Shown one piece after another: positions 17,030-26,178 of a stretch of 64,000 nucleotides of DNA (positions within the stretch are counted from its first letter, which is position 1; each line of letters starts with the position of its first letter). The position numbers and the translations under genes are program-made. The stretch covers positions 62,001-126,000 of the forward strand of contig NZ_WBKI01000008.1 in the NCBI RefSeq assembly GCF_008830365.1. The letters run 5' to 3'. This DNA comes from Serratia proteamaculans. GTDB lineage: Bacteria > Pseudomonadota > Gammaproteobacteria > Enterobacterales > Enterobacteriaceae. Under the pieces are notes generated by a model, which worked only from the letters and a program-made list of their open reading frames with translations, searched no databases and was not told where the DNA came from.

Positions 17030-17647
17030 TGGCCAGGCATCGCGGTCCGGGGTTAAGCCAGGGTGGGCCAAGTTGATGCGATCGACCAATATCTGCTGGT
17101 TACGATCGTCAACCGGCATGTAAATCAGGTAAATTCGCTGGTTTTTCTCTGATTGCCCTTGCTCGACTACTGTAATTTCCCAACCGGATCTTTGGAAGAT
17201 AATCAGCATGGGATGGCTGATAATTGCATAAATCCCTTGGTATTCATAATTTCTTGCATAATTTATCATAGATAAAAAAAGTAGTGAACTGAGCGGTTCA
17301 TTTTGTAATTTCATCGCCTGCACACGTCCTTTATCGATAAAAAGCCTACTGGCCTCAACAAAGTTACCTTCAGGAAGTTCTATTTTATTAAAATAGGATT
17401 TAAACGTGCCAGTAATCATATTGTTGTATTTTGTTTCTATAAATCGCAGACTGCAGACTACCATACTTTCATACATACCAAAAAGGTACGTAGTATGATT
17501 ATTATCATACTCGTCAAATTCCATATTGTTTTCGCAATTAACAATCCAGTTGAGACGGTCTTTAAATGTCCTCTTTCTTAAAGAGAATAATTCTTTAGAT
17601 CGGTTATCCGACAGTAGATTGTAATTAACATCAAAGATTTCTATCAT
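16988..17647 (-). CDS. swrI: LuxI-type acylhomoserine lactone synthase
   Basis: The 219-residue enzyme makes an N-acyl-homoserine lactone from S-adenosylmethionine and an acyl-carrier-protein substrate. All invariant residues of the family are present: Arg24, Phe28, Trp34, Glu43, Asp45, Asp48, Arg68, Glu98 and Arg101. Acyl chain length cannot be read from sequence. The start at 17647 (MIEIFDV) is the family start; an in-frame ATG lies 5 codons upstream, and AGGAAG-type SD sequence is weak. The gene is clearly AT-rich compared with its flanks. Its last 42 bases overlap the end of luxR on the other strand. Confidence 0.93.
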   Translation of the reverse strand: MIEIFDVNYNLLSDNRSKELFSLRKRTFKDRLNWIVNCENNMEFDEYDNNHTTYLFGMYESMVVCSLRFIETKYNNMITGTFKSYFNKIELPEGNFVEASRLFIDKGRVQAMKLQNEPLSSLLFLSMINYARNYEYQGIYAIISHPMLIIFQRSGWEITVVEQGQSEKNQRIYLIYMPVDDRNQQILVDRINLAHPGLTPDRDAWPLTFRVRKHGSDQL

Positions 17648-18010
17648 TTCTACATCTTCCATAATCGAATTTTAAATTTAATTTTGTCTTACGACAATGC
17701 TGGGGTGCGGTAGACAATCCTACCAGAGTCAAGTCGGCAAGTAAATTTTTAGCCTTTGAGGTAAATAATTGATGATTGGTTTTTATAATAAAGTGTTTCT
17801 TTTATGTGATGATTGTTATTTTAACAATCACATTTTTGTTTGCGAATTATCTCTTGGAATGTTTCACATGAGGATGTATTTTTAAGCACGATTATTGTCG
17901 GTATGTTATCAATTTCGTGAATAATAGAAATGTTATTGTCTGCAGGTACAGAAATTAACTTAATTCGACAGACGCTAACCTGACGGCATCCTTGCCTCAT
18001 GATTTTGTTG
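17648..18010. other. AT-rich gap between luxI and an MFS gene
   Basis: This region should hold the luxI promoter (minus strand). A dyad GGTAG-N6-CTACC at 17709-17724, about 62 bases upstream of the luxI start, is the only lux-box-like symmetry I see; it is shorter than a typical 20-bp lux box. No clear terminator for the upstream MFS gene is visible, so its transcript could enter luxI. Confidence 0.5.
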
Positions 18011-19351
18011 TTATCGCTGCGCTGCGTGCTGAATACCTCGGTGGTGCGGCGAGCTGTCGGCCCCGATCTTTATTTCCGGCTGCAGCAAGGTCATGCACAG
18101 CATACTGCAGAAGGACACCACGGCGGTGGCGAAGAACATGGCGCCATAGCCGTGGTGTTGTGCCAGCCAGCCGCTCAGCATCGGTGCGGTGATCGAGGCA
18201 ATATTGGCAATCGCCAGCGTCATACCGCTGTAGGCGCCTACTGAAGCCTTCGGTGTGACGTCGATCACCACCGACCAATACACATTATTCACCAGCGCAT
18301 TCAGCGCGTTACCCAGTGTCATCAGCAGAATGATTTCGGTCGGCGTGCTCATAAAGGGGATCAGCAGGAAGCAGGTGCCGGTCAGCAGCAGTGTCACTGC
18401 CGCAAATAGATTGCGGGCCAGCCGCAGGTTGCCGAAGCGTCTCAGTAGCGCGTCGGCGATGCGACCGCCGAGCAGAACGGTGAAACAGGCACCACTCCAC
18501 GGGATCATCGCCACATACCACAGCGAGTGCAGATCGTAATTAAAGGTGTCTTGCAGGTATTTGGGTCCCCAGGTGACCAGCACAAAGGTGACATAGAGGA
18601 AAGAGAAGTAACCCAGGGCGTTAAACACCAGCGTGCGGTTGGTGAAGAAAGCCCACCACGGCAGACGTGGTTGCTGGCTGTCTGCGTCCTGATCGGCGCT
18701 AATGGCTGCCAGTTCAGCTGCGTTGACCTCCGGATGCTCTTGCGGCGTGTCGGTGAAGAAGCGGGCAAACAGCAGAATGGCGATCAGCGAGAACAAACCC
18801 AGCAAAATAAACATGCTGCGCCAGTCATCGGTCAGCAGTAGCAACCCCACCGCCAGCGGAGCGGTCAGCAGCGATCCCACCTGGGTGCTCAGCAACCCGA
18901 TGCCCAATGAAAACCCACGCTCTTTACGCGGTGCCCAGTTAGCGATGGTTTTGTTCATCAGCGCATAGGCCGGCCCTTCGGCAAAACCGAACATGATACG
19001 CAGTGCGGCGAAACCCATGATTGCCGAGCCCCCGAACAGCGCAACCCCCAGTTCACCTGCCCAAGCGGTGGCGATCTCCAGCAGCGACCACAGTGCCCCG
19101 GCGATCAGCCAGACCTTTTTAGTGCCGACGCGGTCGGCCAGAAAGCCTCCGCACAGCGAACCAAACAAATAGCCAAAGCCGAAGTAGCCGAGTACGGCAC
19201 CCAGTTGGGCTTTGTTGAAGTTGAATTCACGAGAGATATCGTTGGCGGCGAAGGAAAGCGCACCGCGATCGACGTAGTTGATCAACGCAATAAAGAACAC
19301 CATGGCGAAAATACGGTAGCGATAGCGGCTGTCGGTTAAGGTGGTAGTCAT
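18011..19351 (-). CDS. MFS transporter, anion:cation symporter family
   Basis: The 446-residue protein has twelve hydrophobic segments and family motifs ([11 protein letters not shown] in helix 1, [11 protein letters not shown] after helix 2, [19 protein letters not shown] in helices 4-5). Members carry organic anions such as hexuronates, glucarate, tartrate or phthalate. The substrate cannot be told here because no catabolic gene is next to it: it is divergent from glyQ and followed by luxI. The central loop (about 215-245) is acidic. The C-terminus has a histidine-rich tail ([10 protein letters not shown]). The ATG at 19351 follows AGGAGG. Confidence 0.8.
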   Translation of the reverse strand: MTTTLTDSRYRYRIFAMVFFIALINYVDRGALSFAANDISREFNFNKAQLGAVLGYFGFGYLFGSLCGGFLADRVGTKKVWLIAGALWSLLEIATAWAGELGVALFGGSAIMGFAALRIMFGFAEGPAYALMNKTIANWAPRKERGFSLGIGLLSTQVGSLLTAPLAVGLLLLTDDWRSMFILLGLFSLIAILLFARFFTDTPQEHPEVNAAELAAISADQDADSQQPRLPWWAFFTNRTLVFNALGYFSFLYVTFVLVTWGPKYLQDTFNYDLHSLWYVAMIPWSGACFTVLLGGRIADALLRRFGNLRLARNLFAAVTLLLTGTCFLLIPFMSTPTEIILLMTLGNALNALVNNVYWSVVIDVTPKASVGAYSGMTLAIANIASITAPMLSGWLAQHHGYGAMFFATAVVSFCSMLCMTLLQPEIKIGADSSPHHRGIQHAAQR

Positions 19352-19613
19352 CAGCGAACCTCCTGAAATGTTGATTATCAGGACGCAAGCAAGGTTAGTG
19401 CCATTCTCGGCGGCCAGGGAGGGCTGGGGTTCGTTATGTATCCGCAGCGTGAAACCGTGCCATGCGGGCGCATTTGCCCCATTTCAGTGCGTAAAAACAG
19501 CGCGCTTCTTTGATGATTCGCACTTGTTGCCGGATTCGGGCTGTATATCTTACGGTCAACGGGTATACTGGCGCATCCCATTTAAATCCACTTGTATCGC
19601 GTGCGAATTCAAC

Positions 19614-20528
19614 ATGCAAAAGTTTGATACCAAGACCTTTCAGGGCCTGATCCTGACACTGCAGGACTATTGGGCGCGCCAGGGCTGCACCATCGTTCAA
19701 CCATTGGACATGGAAGTCGGCGCGGGAACCTCACACCCGATGACGTGCCTGCGCGCACTGGGCCCGGAGCCTATGGCCACTGCCTACGTGCAGCCATCCC
19801 GCCGGCCGACCGACGGCCGCTACGGTGAAAACCCGAACCGCCTGCAACATTACTATCAGTTCCAGGTGGTGATTAAGCCGTCACCGGACAACATTCAGGA
19901 ACTGTACCTGGGCTCGTTGAAAGAGTTGGGTCTGGATCCGACCATTCACGACATCCGTTTCGTAGAAGATAACTGGGAAAACCCGACGCTTGGCGCCTGG
20001 GGCCTGGGCTGGGAAGTGTGGCTGAACGGCATGGAAGTGACGCAGTTCACTTACTTCCAGCAGGTTGGCGGCATGGAGTGCAAACCGGTAACCGGCGAGA
20101 TCACCTACGGTCTGGAACGTCTGGCGATGTATATCCAGGGCGTGGACAGCGTCTACGATCTGGTGTGGAGCGACGGCCCACTGGGTGTGACCACCTATGG
20201 TGACGTGTTCCACCAGAACGAAGTGGAGCAGTCTATTTACAACTTCGAATACGCCGATGTGGACTTCCTGTTCTCCTGCTTTGAGCAGTACGAGAAAGAA
20301 GCCCAGTCGCTGCTGGCGCTGGAAAAACCACTGCCGCTGCCGGCTTACGAACGTATTCTGAAGGCCGGCCACACCTTCAACCTGTTGGATGCGCGCAAGG
20401 CGATCTCGGTGACCGAGCGTCAGCGTTATATTCTGCGTATCCGCACGCTGACCAAAGCCGTTGCCGAGGCCTACTACGCTTCTCGCGAAGCGCTGGGCTT
20501 CCCAATGTGCAAAAAGAACAAGAGCTAA
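19614..20528 (+). CDS. glyQ: Glycyl-tRNA synthetase alpha subunit
   Basis: GlyQ (304 residues) is the catalytic class II core of the alpha2beta2 glycyl-tRNA synthetase, which charges tRNA-Gly. The sequence aligns with E. coli GlyQ from the start [12 protein letters not shown]. The class II motif-2 region ([23 protein letters not shown]) and the motif-3-like [13 protein letters not shown] are present. The ATG at 19614 is chosen by homology; the frame extends 91 codons upstream without support. A TATACT -10 candidate lies at 19564. The glyS gene follows after 9 bases and is cotranscribed. Confidence 0.97.
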   Translation: MQKFDTKTFQGLILTLQDYWARQGCTIVQPLDMEVGAGTSHPMTCLRALGPEPMATAYVQPSRRPTDGRYGENPNRLQHYYQFQVVIKPSPDNIQELYLGSLKELGLDPTIHDIRFVEDNWENPTLGAWGLGWEVWLNGMEVTQFTYFQQVGGMECKPVTGEITYGLERLAMYIQGVDSVYDLVWSDGPLGVTTYGDVFHQNEVEQSIYNFEYADVDFLFSCFEQYEKEAQSLLALEKPLPLPAYERILKAGHTFNLLDARKAISVTERQRYILRIRTLTKAVAEAYYASREALGFPMCKKNKS

Positions 20529-20537
20529 GAGGCAGCC

Positions 20538-22607
20538 ATGACTCAACAGACTTTCCTGGTGGAAATCGGCACGGAAGAGCTGCCGCCGAAGGCTCTTCGT
20601 TCACTGGCAGAAGCTTTTGCCGCGAATTTTACCGCCGAGCTCGATAGCGCCAACATCGAGCACGGCGAAGTGAGCTGGTTTGCCGCTCCACGCCGTCTGG
20701 CGCTGAAAGTGGCTAATTTGAGCGCTGCACAGGCCGATCGCGAGGTCGAAAAACGCGGTCCGGCCATTGCCCAGGCGTTTGACGCCGAAGGCAAGCCAAG
20801 CAAAGCGGCCGAAGGTTGGGCTCGCGGTTGTGGTATTACCGTCGATCAGGCCGAACGTCTGGCGACCGACAAAGGTGAATGGCTGCTGTATCGCGCCCAC
20901 GTTAAAGGCCAGTCCGCGCAAGCGCTGCTGGCGGGCATGGTCAGCAATTCACTGGTCAAGCTGCCGATCCCGAAACTGATGCGCTGGGGCGATTCCGAGG
21001 TGCAGTTCGTGCGTCCGGTGCACACCGTGACGATGCTGTTGGGTGCGGAACTGATCCCGGGCACCGTGCTGGGCATCGATTCTGCCCGTACGGTTCGCGG
21101 CCACCGTTTCATGGGTGAAGCGGAATTCACTATCGACAATGCCGACCAATATCCGCAGATCCTGCTGGAGCGCGGCAAGGTGATCGCCGATTACGAAACC
21201 CGTAAGGCAATGATCAAGCGTGACGCCGAGCTGGCTGCTTCGACCATTGGCGGCAAGGCCGATCTGAGCGAAAGCCTGCTGGAAGAAGTGGCCTCGCTGG
21301 TGGAATGGCCGGTGGTGTTGACCGCCAAATTCGAAGAGAAGTTCCTGGCGGTGCCGGCGGAAGCGCTGGTGTACACCATGAAAGGCGACCAGAAGTATTT
21401 CCCGGTGTATGACGCCGCGGGCAAACTGCTACCGAACTTTATCTTCGTGGCCAATATCGAATCCAAAGATCCGCAGCAGATTATCTCCGGTAACGAGAAG
21501 GTAGTGCGTCCGCGTCTGGCCGATGCCGAGTTCTTCTTTAACACCGACCGCAAAAAACGTCTGGAAGACAACCTGCCGCGTCTGGAAACCGTGCTGTTCC
21601 AACAACAACTGGGCACCCTGCGCGACAAGACCGACCGTATTCAGGCGCTGGCGGGCTGGGTTGCCGGTCAGATTGGTGCTGACGTTAACCACGCCACCCG
21701 TGCGGGCCTGCTGTCGAAGTGCGATCTGATGACCAACATGGTCTTCGAATTCACCGACACCCAGGGCGTGATGGGCATGCACTATGCGCGTCACGACGGC
21801 GAAGCGGAAGACGTTGCCGTTGCACTGAATGAGCAGTACCAGCCGCGCTTTGCCGGTGATGCGCTGCCAGAGTCGCTGGTGGCCTGTTCGCTGGCGATCG
21901 CCGACAAGATGGATACCCTGGCCGGTATTTTCGGCATTGGGCAACATCCGAAAGGCGACAAGGACCCGTTCGCACTGCGCCGTGCTGCACTGGGTGTGCT
22001 GCGTATTATCGTTGAGAAAAACCTGTCGCTGGATCTGCAGACCCTGACCGAAGAGGCCGTGCGCCTGTACGGCAGCAAGTTGACCAACGCCAAGGTGGTC
22101 GACGAGGTGGTCGAGTTTATGCTGGGTCGCTTCCGCGCCTGGTATCAGGAAGAAGGCCACGCGGTCGACACCATTCAGGCGGTGTTGGCACGTCGTCCGA
22201 CCAAACCGGCAGACTTCGACGCTCGCGTTAAAGCCGTAACCCACTTCCGTACCCTGGAAGCGGCAGCAGCGCTGGCCGCGGCCAACAAACGCGTTTCCAA
22301 TATCCTGGCCAAATCTACCGATACGCTCAATGATCGTGTACACGCCTCGGTATTGAAAGAAGCGGCTGAGATCCAATTGGCGACCCACCTGGTAGTGCTG
22401 CGCGATAAACTGGAGCCGTATTTTGCGGCAGGCAACTATCAGGATGCGCTGGTGGAGCTGGCAGACCTGCGTGAACCGGTCGACGCGTTCTTTGACAACG
22501 TCATGGTGATGGCTGAAGACGAAGCGGTGCGTGTGAACCGTCTGACGCTGCTGAGCAAACTGCGTGAGCTGTTCCTGCAGGTAGCGGATATCTCCGTGCT
22601 GCAATAA
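20538..22607 (+). CDS. glyS: Glycyl-tRNA synthetase beta subunit
   Basis: GlyS (689 residues) is the tRNA-binding subunit of the tetrameric glycyl-tRNA synthetase. It aligns over its full length with E. coli GlyS, beginning [19 protein letters not shown]. It contains the HD-type middle region ([16 protein letters not shown]-like segments) and a C-terminal anticodon-binding (DALR-like) domain. It follows glyQ with a GAGGCAGCC spacer and is closed by a strong terminator. Confidence 0.97.
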   Translation: MTQQTFLVEIGTEELPPKALRSLAEAFAANFTAELDSANIEHGEVSWFAAPRRLALKVANLSAAQADREVEKRGPAIAQAFDAEGKPSKAAEGWARGCGITVDQAERLATDKGEWLLYRAHVKGQSAQALLAGMVSNSLVKLPIPKLMRWGDSEVQFVRPVHTVTMLLGAELIPGTVLGIDSARTVRGHRFMGEAEFTIDNADQYPQILLERGKVIADYETRKAMIKRDAELAASTIGGKADLSESLLEEVASLVEWPVVLTAKFEEKFLAVPAEALVYTMKGDQKYFPVYDAAGKLLPNFIFVANIESKDPQQIISGNEKVVRPRLADAEFFFNTDRKKRLEDNLPRLETVLFQQQLGTLRDKTDRIQALAGWVAGQIGADVNHATRAGLLSKCDLMTNMVFEFTDTQGVMGMHYARHDGEAEDVAVALNEQYQPRFAGDALPESLVACSLAIADKMDTLAGIFGIGQHPKGDKDPFALRRAALGVLRIIVEKNLSLDLQTLTEEAVRLYGSKLTNAKVVDEVVEFMLGRFRAWYQEEGHAVDTIQAVLARRPTKPADFDARVKAVTHFRTLEAAAALAAANKRVSNILAKSTDTLNDRVHASVLKEAAEIQLATHLVVLRDKLEPYFAAGNYQDALVELADLREPVDAFFDNVMVMAEDEAVRVNRLTLLSKLRELFLQVADISVLQ

Positions 22608-22623
22608 GCGGTTCTGCTGTGAA

Positions 22624-22648
22624 AAGGCGCCTTAGGGCGCCTTTTTTA
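22624..22648 (+). terminator. Terminator of glyQS
   Basis: Arms AAGGCGCC (22624-22631) and GGCGCCTT (22636-22643) with a four-base loop are followed by TTTT. This is a textbook intrinsic terminator. Confidence 0.92.
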
Positions 22649-22738
22649 TTGCTGTTGCCGCAGTGGGCGGTTTTGTGTCAAACCTGTTCCTTTTAACGCT
22701 GCCAATAGCTCACCGACTTGGGGGGAGGGCTTTATTTC

Positions 22739-22779
22739 AGCGATCTGAAATCATGTTCAACATGGTTTCAGATATCGCT
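22739..22779. repeat. Imperfect 41-bp palindrome upstream of yiaF
   Basis: The left arm (AGCGATCTGAAATCATGTT, 22739-22757) pairs with the right arm (22759-22779) with one mismatch and a two-base bulge around a single C. It would form a long hairpin with almost no loop. It could be an operator, a REP-like element or an RNA structure. Confidence 0.75.
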
Positions 22780-22927
22780 ATTACTCCCCTTTCACCGAAG
22801 AATAAGCCCCGAAAGGTGAATCGCGTATCGTATCGCACTCAGTTGATCTATTCTTATAGGCGCAGGGAGTGCAGAAAAAGGGACGGAGTCCGATGAAAAA
22901 GCAGGTTTATAACAGGAGTTATGTCAC

Positions 22928-23647
22928 ATGGCGGTAGGGATCCAGAGCAGAAATTTCGCGCGTTGGTTGGCCCCGGTATTGGCATTGTTGGTGGTCATGC
23001 AATTGACTGCTTGCGGCGATAAAGAGCCGGAACAACGCAAGGCGTTCATTGATTACATACAGAATACGGTGATGCGCAGCGGCGCGAAAATCCCGACGCT
23101 GAGCGAAGATCAGAAACAGAAGTTCGGCAACTATGCCGGTGATTACGCCATTTTGGTCGGTTTTTCACAGCAGTTGTCCAAATCACTGGATGCCAGCCTG
23201 ACGCCGGCGTTGGATCAAATTAACCAGATCCGCACCGCGCAGGACTACATGAGCAAGCGTGATATGCTGCAACAGTCCGTGGGGGCGCTGAATCTGCTGG
23301 GGCAGCAGATCCAGTCAGCCAAGTCACAGGCGGATACCGCCCGGGTCGCGCTGAAGCAACCTGACGACCTGAAAGCGGTGTATAACCAGGCCTATGACAA
23401 GATTGTCACCGGGCCAGCCAATGCGCTGATGCCGGTTATTCCTACTACCGCCAGTTTCGTTCAGGATCTGGTGCAGGTTGGGGATTTCCTGCGTACTCAG
23501 GGTAATCAGGTGAGTTTTAACAATAACGGCGTGCAGTTCCGTACCTCCCAGCAGGCAACGCAGTACAACACCATGATGTCGAATCTGGTGGCCAAGCAGC
23601 AGGATTTACTGAACGCACAGAAAACCGTTTCAAGCGTCACCCAGTAA
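22928..23647 (+). CDS. yiaF: YiaF, DUF3053 lipoprotein
   Basis: A 239-residue protein with an N-terminal hydrophobic segment ending in LTAC (lipobox; Cys29), followed by an acidic, helix-rich domain of the DUF3053 family (FIDYIQNTVMRSGAKIPTLSEDQ at its start). It should be a periplasmic or membrane-anchored lipoprotein; its role is unknown. The ATG at 22928 follows CAGGAG. It lies in the glyS neighbourhood in E. coli too. A good terminator follows. Confidence 0.88.
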   Translation: MAVGIQSRNFARWLAPVLALLVVMQLTACGDKEPEQRKAFIDYIQNTVMRSGAKIPTLSEDQKQKFGNYAGDYAILVGFSQQLSKSLDASLTPALDQINQIRTAQDYMSKRDMLQQSVGALNLLGQQIQSAKSQADTARVALKQPDDLKAVYNQAYDKIVTGPANALMPVIPTTASFVQDLVQVGDFLRTQGNQVSFNNNGVQFRTSQQATQYNTMMSNLVAKQQDLLNAQKTVSSVTQ

Positions 23648-23657
23648 TAGTGTAAAC

Positions 23658-23690
23658 GCAGAAGCCGGCAAACGGCTTCTGCCATTTTCC
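23658..23690 (+). terminator. Terminator of yiaF
   Basis: Ten-base arms (GCAGAAGCCG, 23658-23667; CGGCTTCTGC, 23673-23682) with loop GCAAA are followed by CATTTTCC. Confidence 0.8.
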
Positions 23691-23891
23691 TCCTACCATT
23701 GCTTTCCCTTCCAGTCTTTCCAACAGCTTGCTCACTTCCTGACCGACGCTTCTGTACTACACTTCAATTAATCATCGTTTTCCAATATGTAGTTTTCTTT
23801 CATTCATCGCACCGCTATTTCCCGACGAGATGAATGCTCACAGGGAAGAACGTCCCCCAAACCAGGATTCGGTAGCCACTGACAAATAAAT

Positions 23892-23907
23892 TGTGACCAA
23901 TGTCACA
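23892..23907. promoter_or_regulatory. CRP site 1 upstream of mtlA (consensus core)
   Basis: TGTGA-CCAATG-TCACA matches the CRP core in both half sites. The symmetry extends outward (AAT/ATT). Confidence 0.9.
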
Positions 23908-23935
23908 ATTCAAAAACAAACACGCAATGTCAATA

Positions 23936-23951
23936 TGTGATGCGTGTCTCA
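23936..23951. promoter_or_regulatory. CRP site 2 upstream of mtlA
   Basis: TGTGA-TGCGTG-TCTCA: one perfect half site and one with a single mismatch. Confidence 0.6.
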
Positions 23952-24008
23952 TTTTTATCGGTTTTCAGGGCGAATTCAGACCATTGTCTTTTTTTTACAC
24001 CGAGTAAG

Positions 24009-24024
24009 TGTGACGCATATCACT
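24009..24024. promoter_or_regulatory. CRP site 3 upstream of mtlA
   Basis: TGTGA-CGCATA-TCACT: one perfect half site and one with a single mismatch at the outer base. Confidence 0.75.
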
Positions 24025-24052
24025 ATAATCACCCTGCCAATGGGGTGTTGTT

Positions 24053-24068
24053 GGTGATCTGCATCACA
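24053..24068. promoter_or_regulatory. CRP site 4 upstream of mtlA
   Basis: GGTGA-TCTGCA-TCACA: one half site has one mismatch, the other is perfect. Confidence 0.75.
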
Positions 24069-24200
24069 AATATTCGGCAGGTTCGCCGGGCAAAAAACAG
24101 CGTGATAGAGTCCATTTAGTAGACAGCACCAACACAGCTGGACCGTTACAACAATAATCACGCGCTCTATTGTCAGCGCGTAACAATAGGGGTGTGTTTT

Positions 24201-26120
24201 ATGTTTTCACCAGACATCAAAGTCAAAGTTCAAAACTTTGGCCGCTTCTTAAGCAACATGGTGATGCCCAACATTGGCGCATTTATCGCCTGGGGTATCA
24301 TCACCGCGTTATTCATTCCTACCGGCTGGCTGCCGAACGAAACCTTAGCCAAACTGGTTGGCCCAATGATCACCTACCTGCTGCCGTTGCTGATCGGCTT
24401 TACCGGTGGCCGGTTGGTGGGCGGCGATCGCGGTGGCGTGGTCGGTGCCATCACTACCATGGGTGTGATTGTCGGTGCGGACATGCCGATGTTCCTCGGC
24501 GCGATGATTGCCGGTCCGTTGGGCGGCTGGGCGATCAAGCATTTTGACCGCTGGGTAGACGGCAAGATCAAAAGCGGTTTTGAGATGTTGGTGAACAACT
24601 TCTCCGCCGGCATTATCGGTATGTTGCTGGCCATTCTGTCGTTTATGGCGATTGGTCCGCTGGTAGAAGGGTTGTCGCATATCCTGGCTACCGGTGTAAA
24701 TATCATGGTGACCAACAACCTGTTGCCACTGGCGTCGATCTTCGTGGAGCCGGCGAAAATCCTGTTCCTGAACAACGCCATTAACCACGGTATCTTCTCA
24801 CCGCTGGGCATCCAGCAGGCGACAGAAACCGGTAAATCCATCTTCTTCCTGATTGAAGCCAACCCAGGTCCGGGTATGGGCGTGCTGATGGCCTACATGT
24901 TCTTTGGTCGCGGCAGTGCCAAGCAGTCTGCGGGTGGTGCGGCGATCATCCACTTCTTCGGGGGTATCCACGAAATCTACTTCCCGTACGTGCTGATGAA
25001 CCCACGCCTGCTGCTGGCGGTGATCCTGGGCGGTATGACCGGCGTATTCACCCTGACCCTGTTGAACGGCGGTCTGGTTTCTCCGGCTTCTCCTGGCTCG
25101 ATTCTGGCGGTGTTGGCAATGACGCCGAAGGGCGCTTATTTTGCCAACCTGGCGGCTATCGGTGCGGCATTTGTGGTGTCATTTGTGGTCGCCAGTTTCT
25201 TGCTGAAAACCTCAAAAGTGAAAGAAGAGGACGACCTGGAAGAGGCGACTCGCCGCATGCAAGAAATGAAGTCGCAGTCTAAAGGCGGCGCAGCAGCTCA
25301 TGCCGCCGTGGATGGTGACCTGACCACGGTACGTAAAATCATCGTTGCCTGCGATGCCGGTATGGGCTCCAGTGCGATGGGGGCCGGTGTGCTGCGCAAG
25401 AAAGTGGCAGATGCCGGGCTGAAAAACATCTCGGTGACCAACAGCGCGATCAACAGCCTGCCGGACGATGTGGATCTGGTGATCACTCACCGTGACCTGA
25501 CCGAGCGCGCGATGCGCCATGCGCCACAGGCCCAGCATATCTCGCTGACCAACTTCCTCGACAGCAAGCTGTATAACGATCTGACCGAGCGCCTGGTGGC
25601 GGCCAACAAAACCACCGATAACCAACAGAAAGTCATCAGCACGCTGGACGACAGCTTTGAAGCGAGCGAGCAAAACCTGTTCCGACTGAGCGAAAGTAAC
25701 GTGTTCCTTAACCTGCAGGCCAGCGACAAAGAGCAGGCGATCCGCTTCGCCGGTGAGCAACTGGTCAAAGGTGGCTACGTTGAACCGGAATACGTCCCGG
25801 CGATGCTGGAGCGCGAAAAACTCACCTCCACCTATCTGGGCGAGTCGATCGCCGTGCCGCACGGCACCATCGAAGCCAAAGACCGGGTATTGCGCACCGG
25901 CGTGGTGTTCTGCCAATACCCGCAGGGCGTGCGTTTTGGTGATGAAGAGGATGAGGTGGCTCGGTTGGTCATCGGTATCGCGGCTCGCAATAACGAACAT
26001 ATCCAAGTGATCACCAGCCTGACCAACGCGTTGGATGACGATGGTGTCATCGAGCGGCTGGCGAATACCACCAGTGTGCAGGAAGTGTTGGATCTGCTGG
26101 GTGGCAAAAAAGTCGGATAA
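24201..26120 (+). CDS. mtlA: PTS mannitol-specific EIICBA component
   Basis: MtlA takes up mannitol through the inner membrane and phosphorylates it to mannitol 1-phosphate with phosphate from HPr. The 639 residues contain EIIC (about 1-340, with the GGIHEIYFP motif at 254-262), EIIB with the phosphocysteine Cys384 (CDAGMGSS), and EIIA with the phosphohistidine His554 (AVPHGT). These positions are the same as in E. coli MtlA. The ATG at 24201 aligns with the E. coli start; three codons of frame upstream are ignored. It is the first gene of mtlADR and lies behind several CRP sites. Confidence 0.97.
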   Translation: MFSPDIKVKVQNFGRFLSNMVMPNIGAFIAWGIITALFIPTGWLPNETLAKLVGPMITYLLPLLIGFTGGRLVGGDRGGVVGAITTMGVIVGADMPMFLGAMIAGPLGGWAIKHFDRWVDGKIKSGFEMLVNNFSAGIIGMLLAILSFMAIGPLVEGLSHILATGVNIMVTNNLLPLASIFVEPAKILFLNNAINHGIFSPLGIQQATETGKSIFFLIEANPGPGMGVLMAYMFFGRGSAKQSAGGAAIIHFFGGIHEIYFPYVLMNPRLLLAVILGGMTGVFTLTLLNGGLVSPASPGSILAVLAMTPKGAYFANLAAIGAAFVVSFVVASFLLKTSKVKEEDDLEEATRRMQEMKSQSKGGAAAHAAVDGDLTTVRKIIVACDAGMGSSAMGAGVLRKKVADAGLKNISVTNSAINSLPDDVDLVITHRDLTERAMRHAPQAQHISLTNFLDSKLYNDLTERLVAANKTTDNQQKVISTLDDSFEASEQNLFRLSESNVFLNLQASDKEQAIRFAGEQLVKGGYVEPEYVPAMLEREKLTSTYLGESIAVPHGTIEAKDRVLRTGVVFCQYPQGVRFGDEEDEVARLVIGIAARNNEHIQVITSLTNALDDDGVIERLANTTSVQEVLDLLGGKKVG

Positions 26121-26135
26121 CAGAATCATTTTAAG

Positions 26136-26155
26136 GGGTGCAGCTTGCTGCACCC
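26136..26155 (+). other. Intercistronic stem-loop mtlA-mtlD
   Basis: Arms GGGTGCAG (26136-26143) and CTGCACCC (26148-26155) enclose CTTG, in the 58-base gap. There is no long T-tract, so it is more likely an mRNA stability or differential-expression element than a terminator. Confidence 0.65.
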
Positions 26156-26178
26156 TTCGACATTAGAAAGGTAGGAAT

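Larger units (their letters stand above)
22608..22927. other. 320-bp gap between glyS and yiaF
   Basis: It contains the glyS terminator at its left end and an imperfect 41-bp palindrome at 22739-22779. A 77-codon frame in it has no SD or recognisable product and is not called. The yiaF promoter should lie in the right half. Confidence 0.6.
23648..24200. other. Regulatory region of the mannitol operon
   Basis: This 553-base gap holds the yiaF terminator and then the mtlA control region. Four CRP-like sites lie between 23892 and 24068. E. coli mtlA also has an unusual number of CRP sites. A -10 candidate (TAGAGT) lies near 24106. No protein gene is called. Confidence 0.8.

Noticed and set aside
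21429-22604. 391-codon minus-strand open frame
   Set aside because: It is the antisense shadow of glyS; no SD and unnatural composition.
22663-22896. 77-codon frame between glyS and yiaF
   Set aside because: No SD, no family, and it runs over a palindrome; better explained as non-coding.
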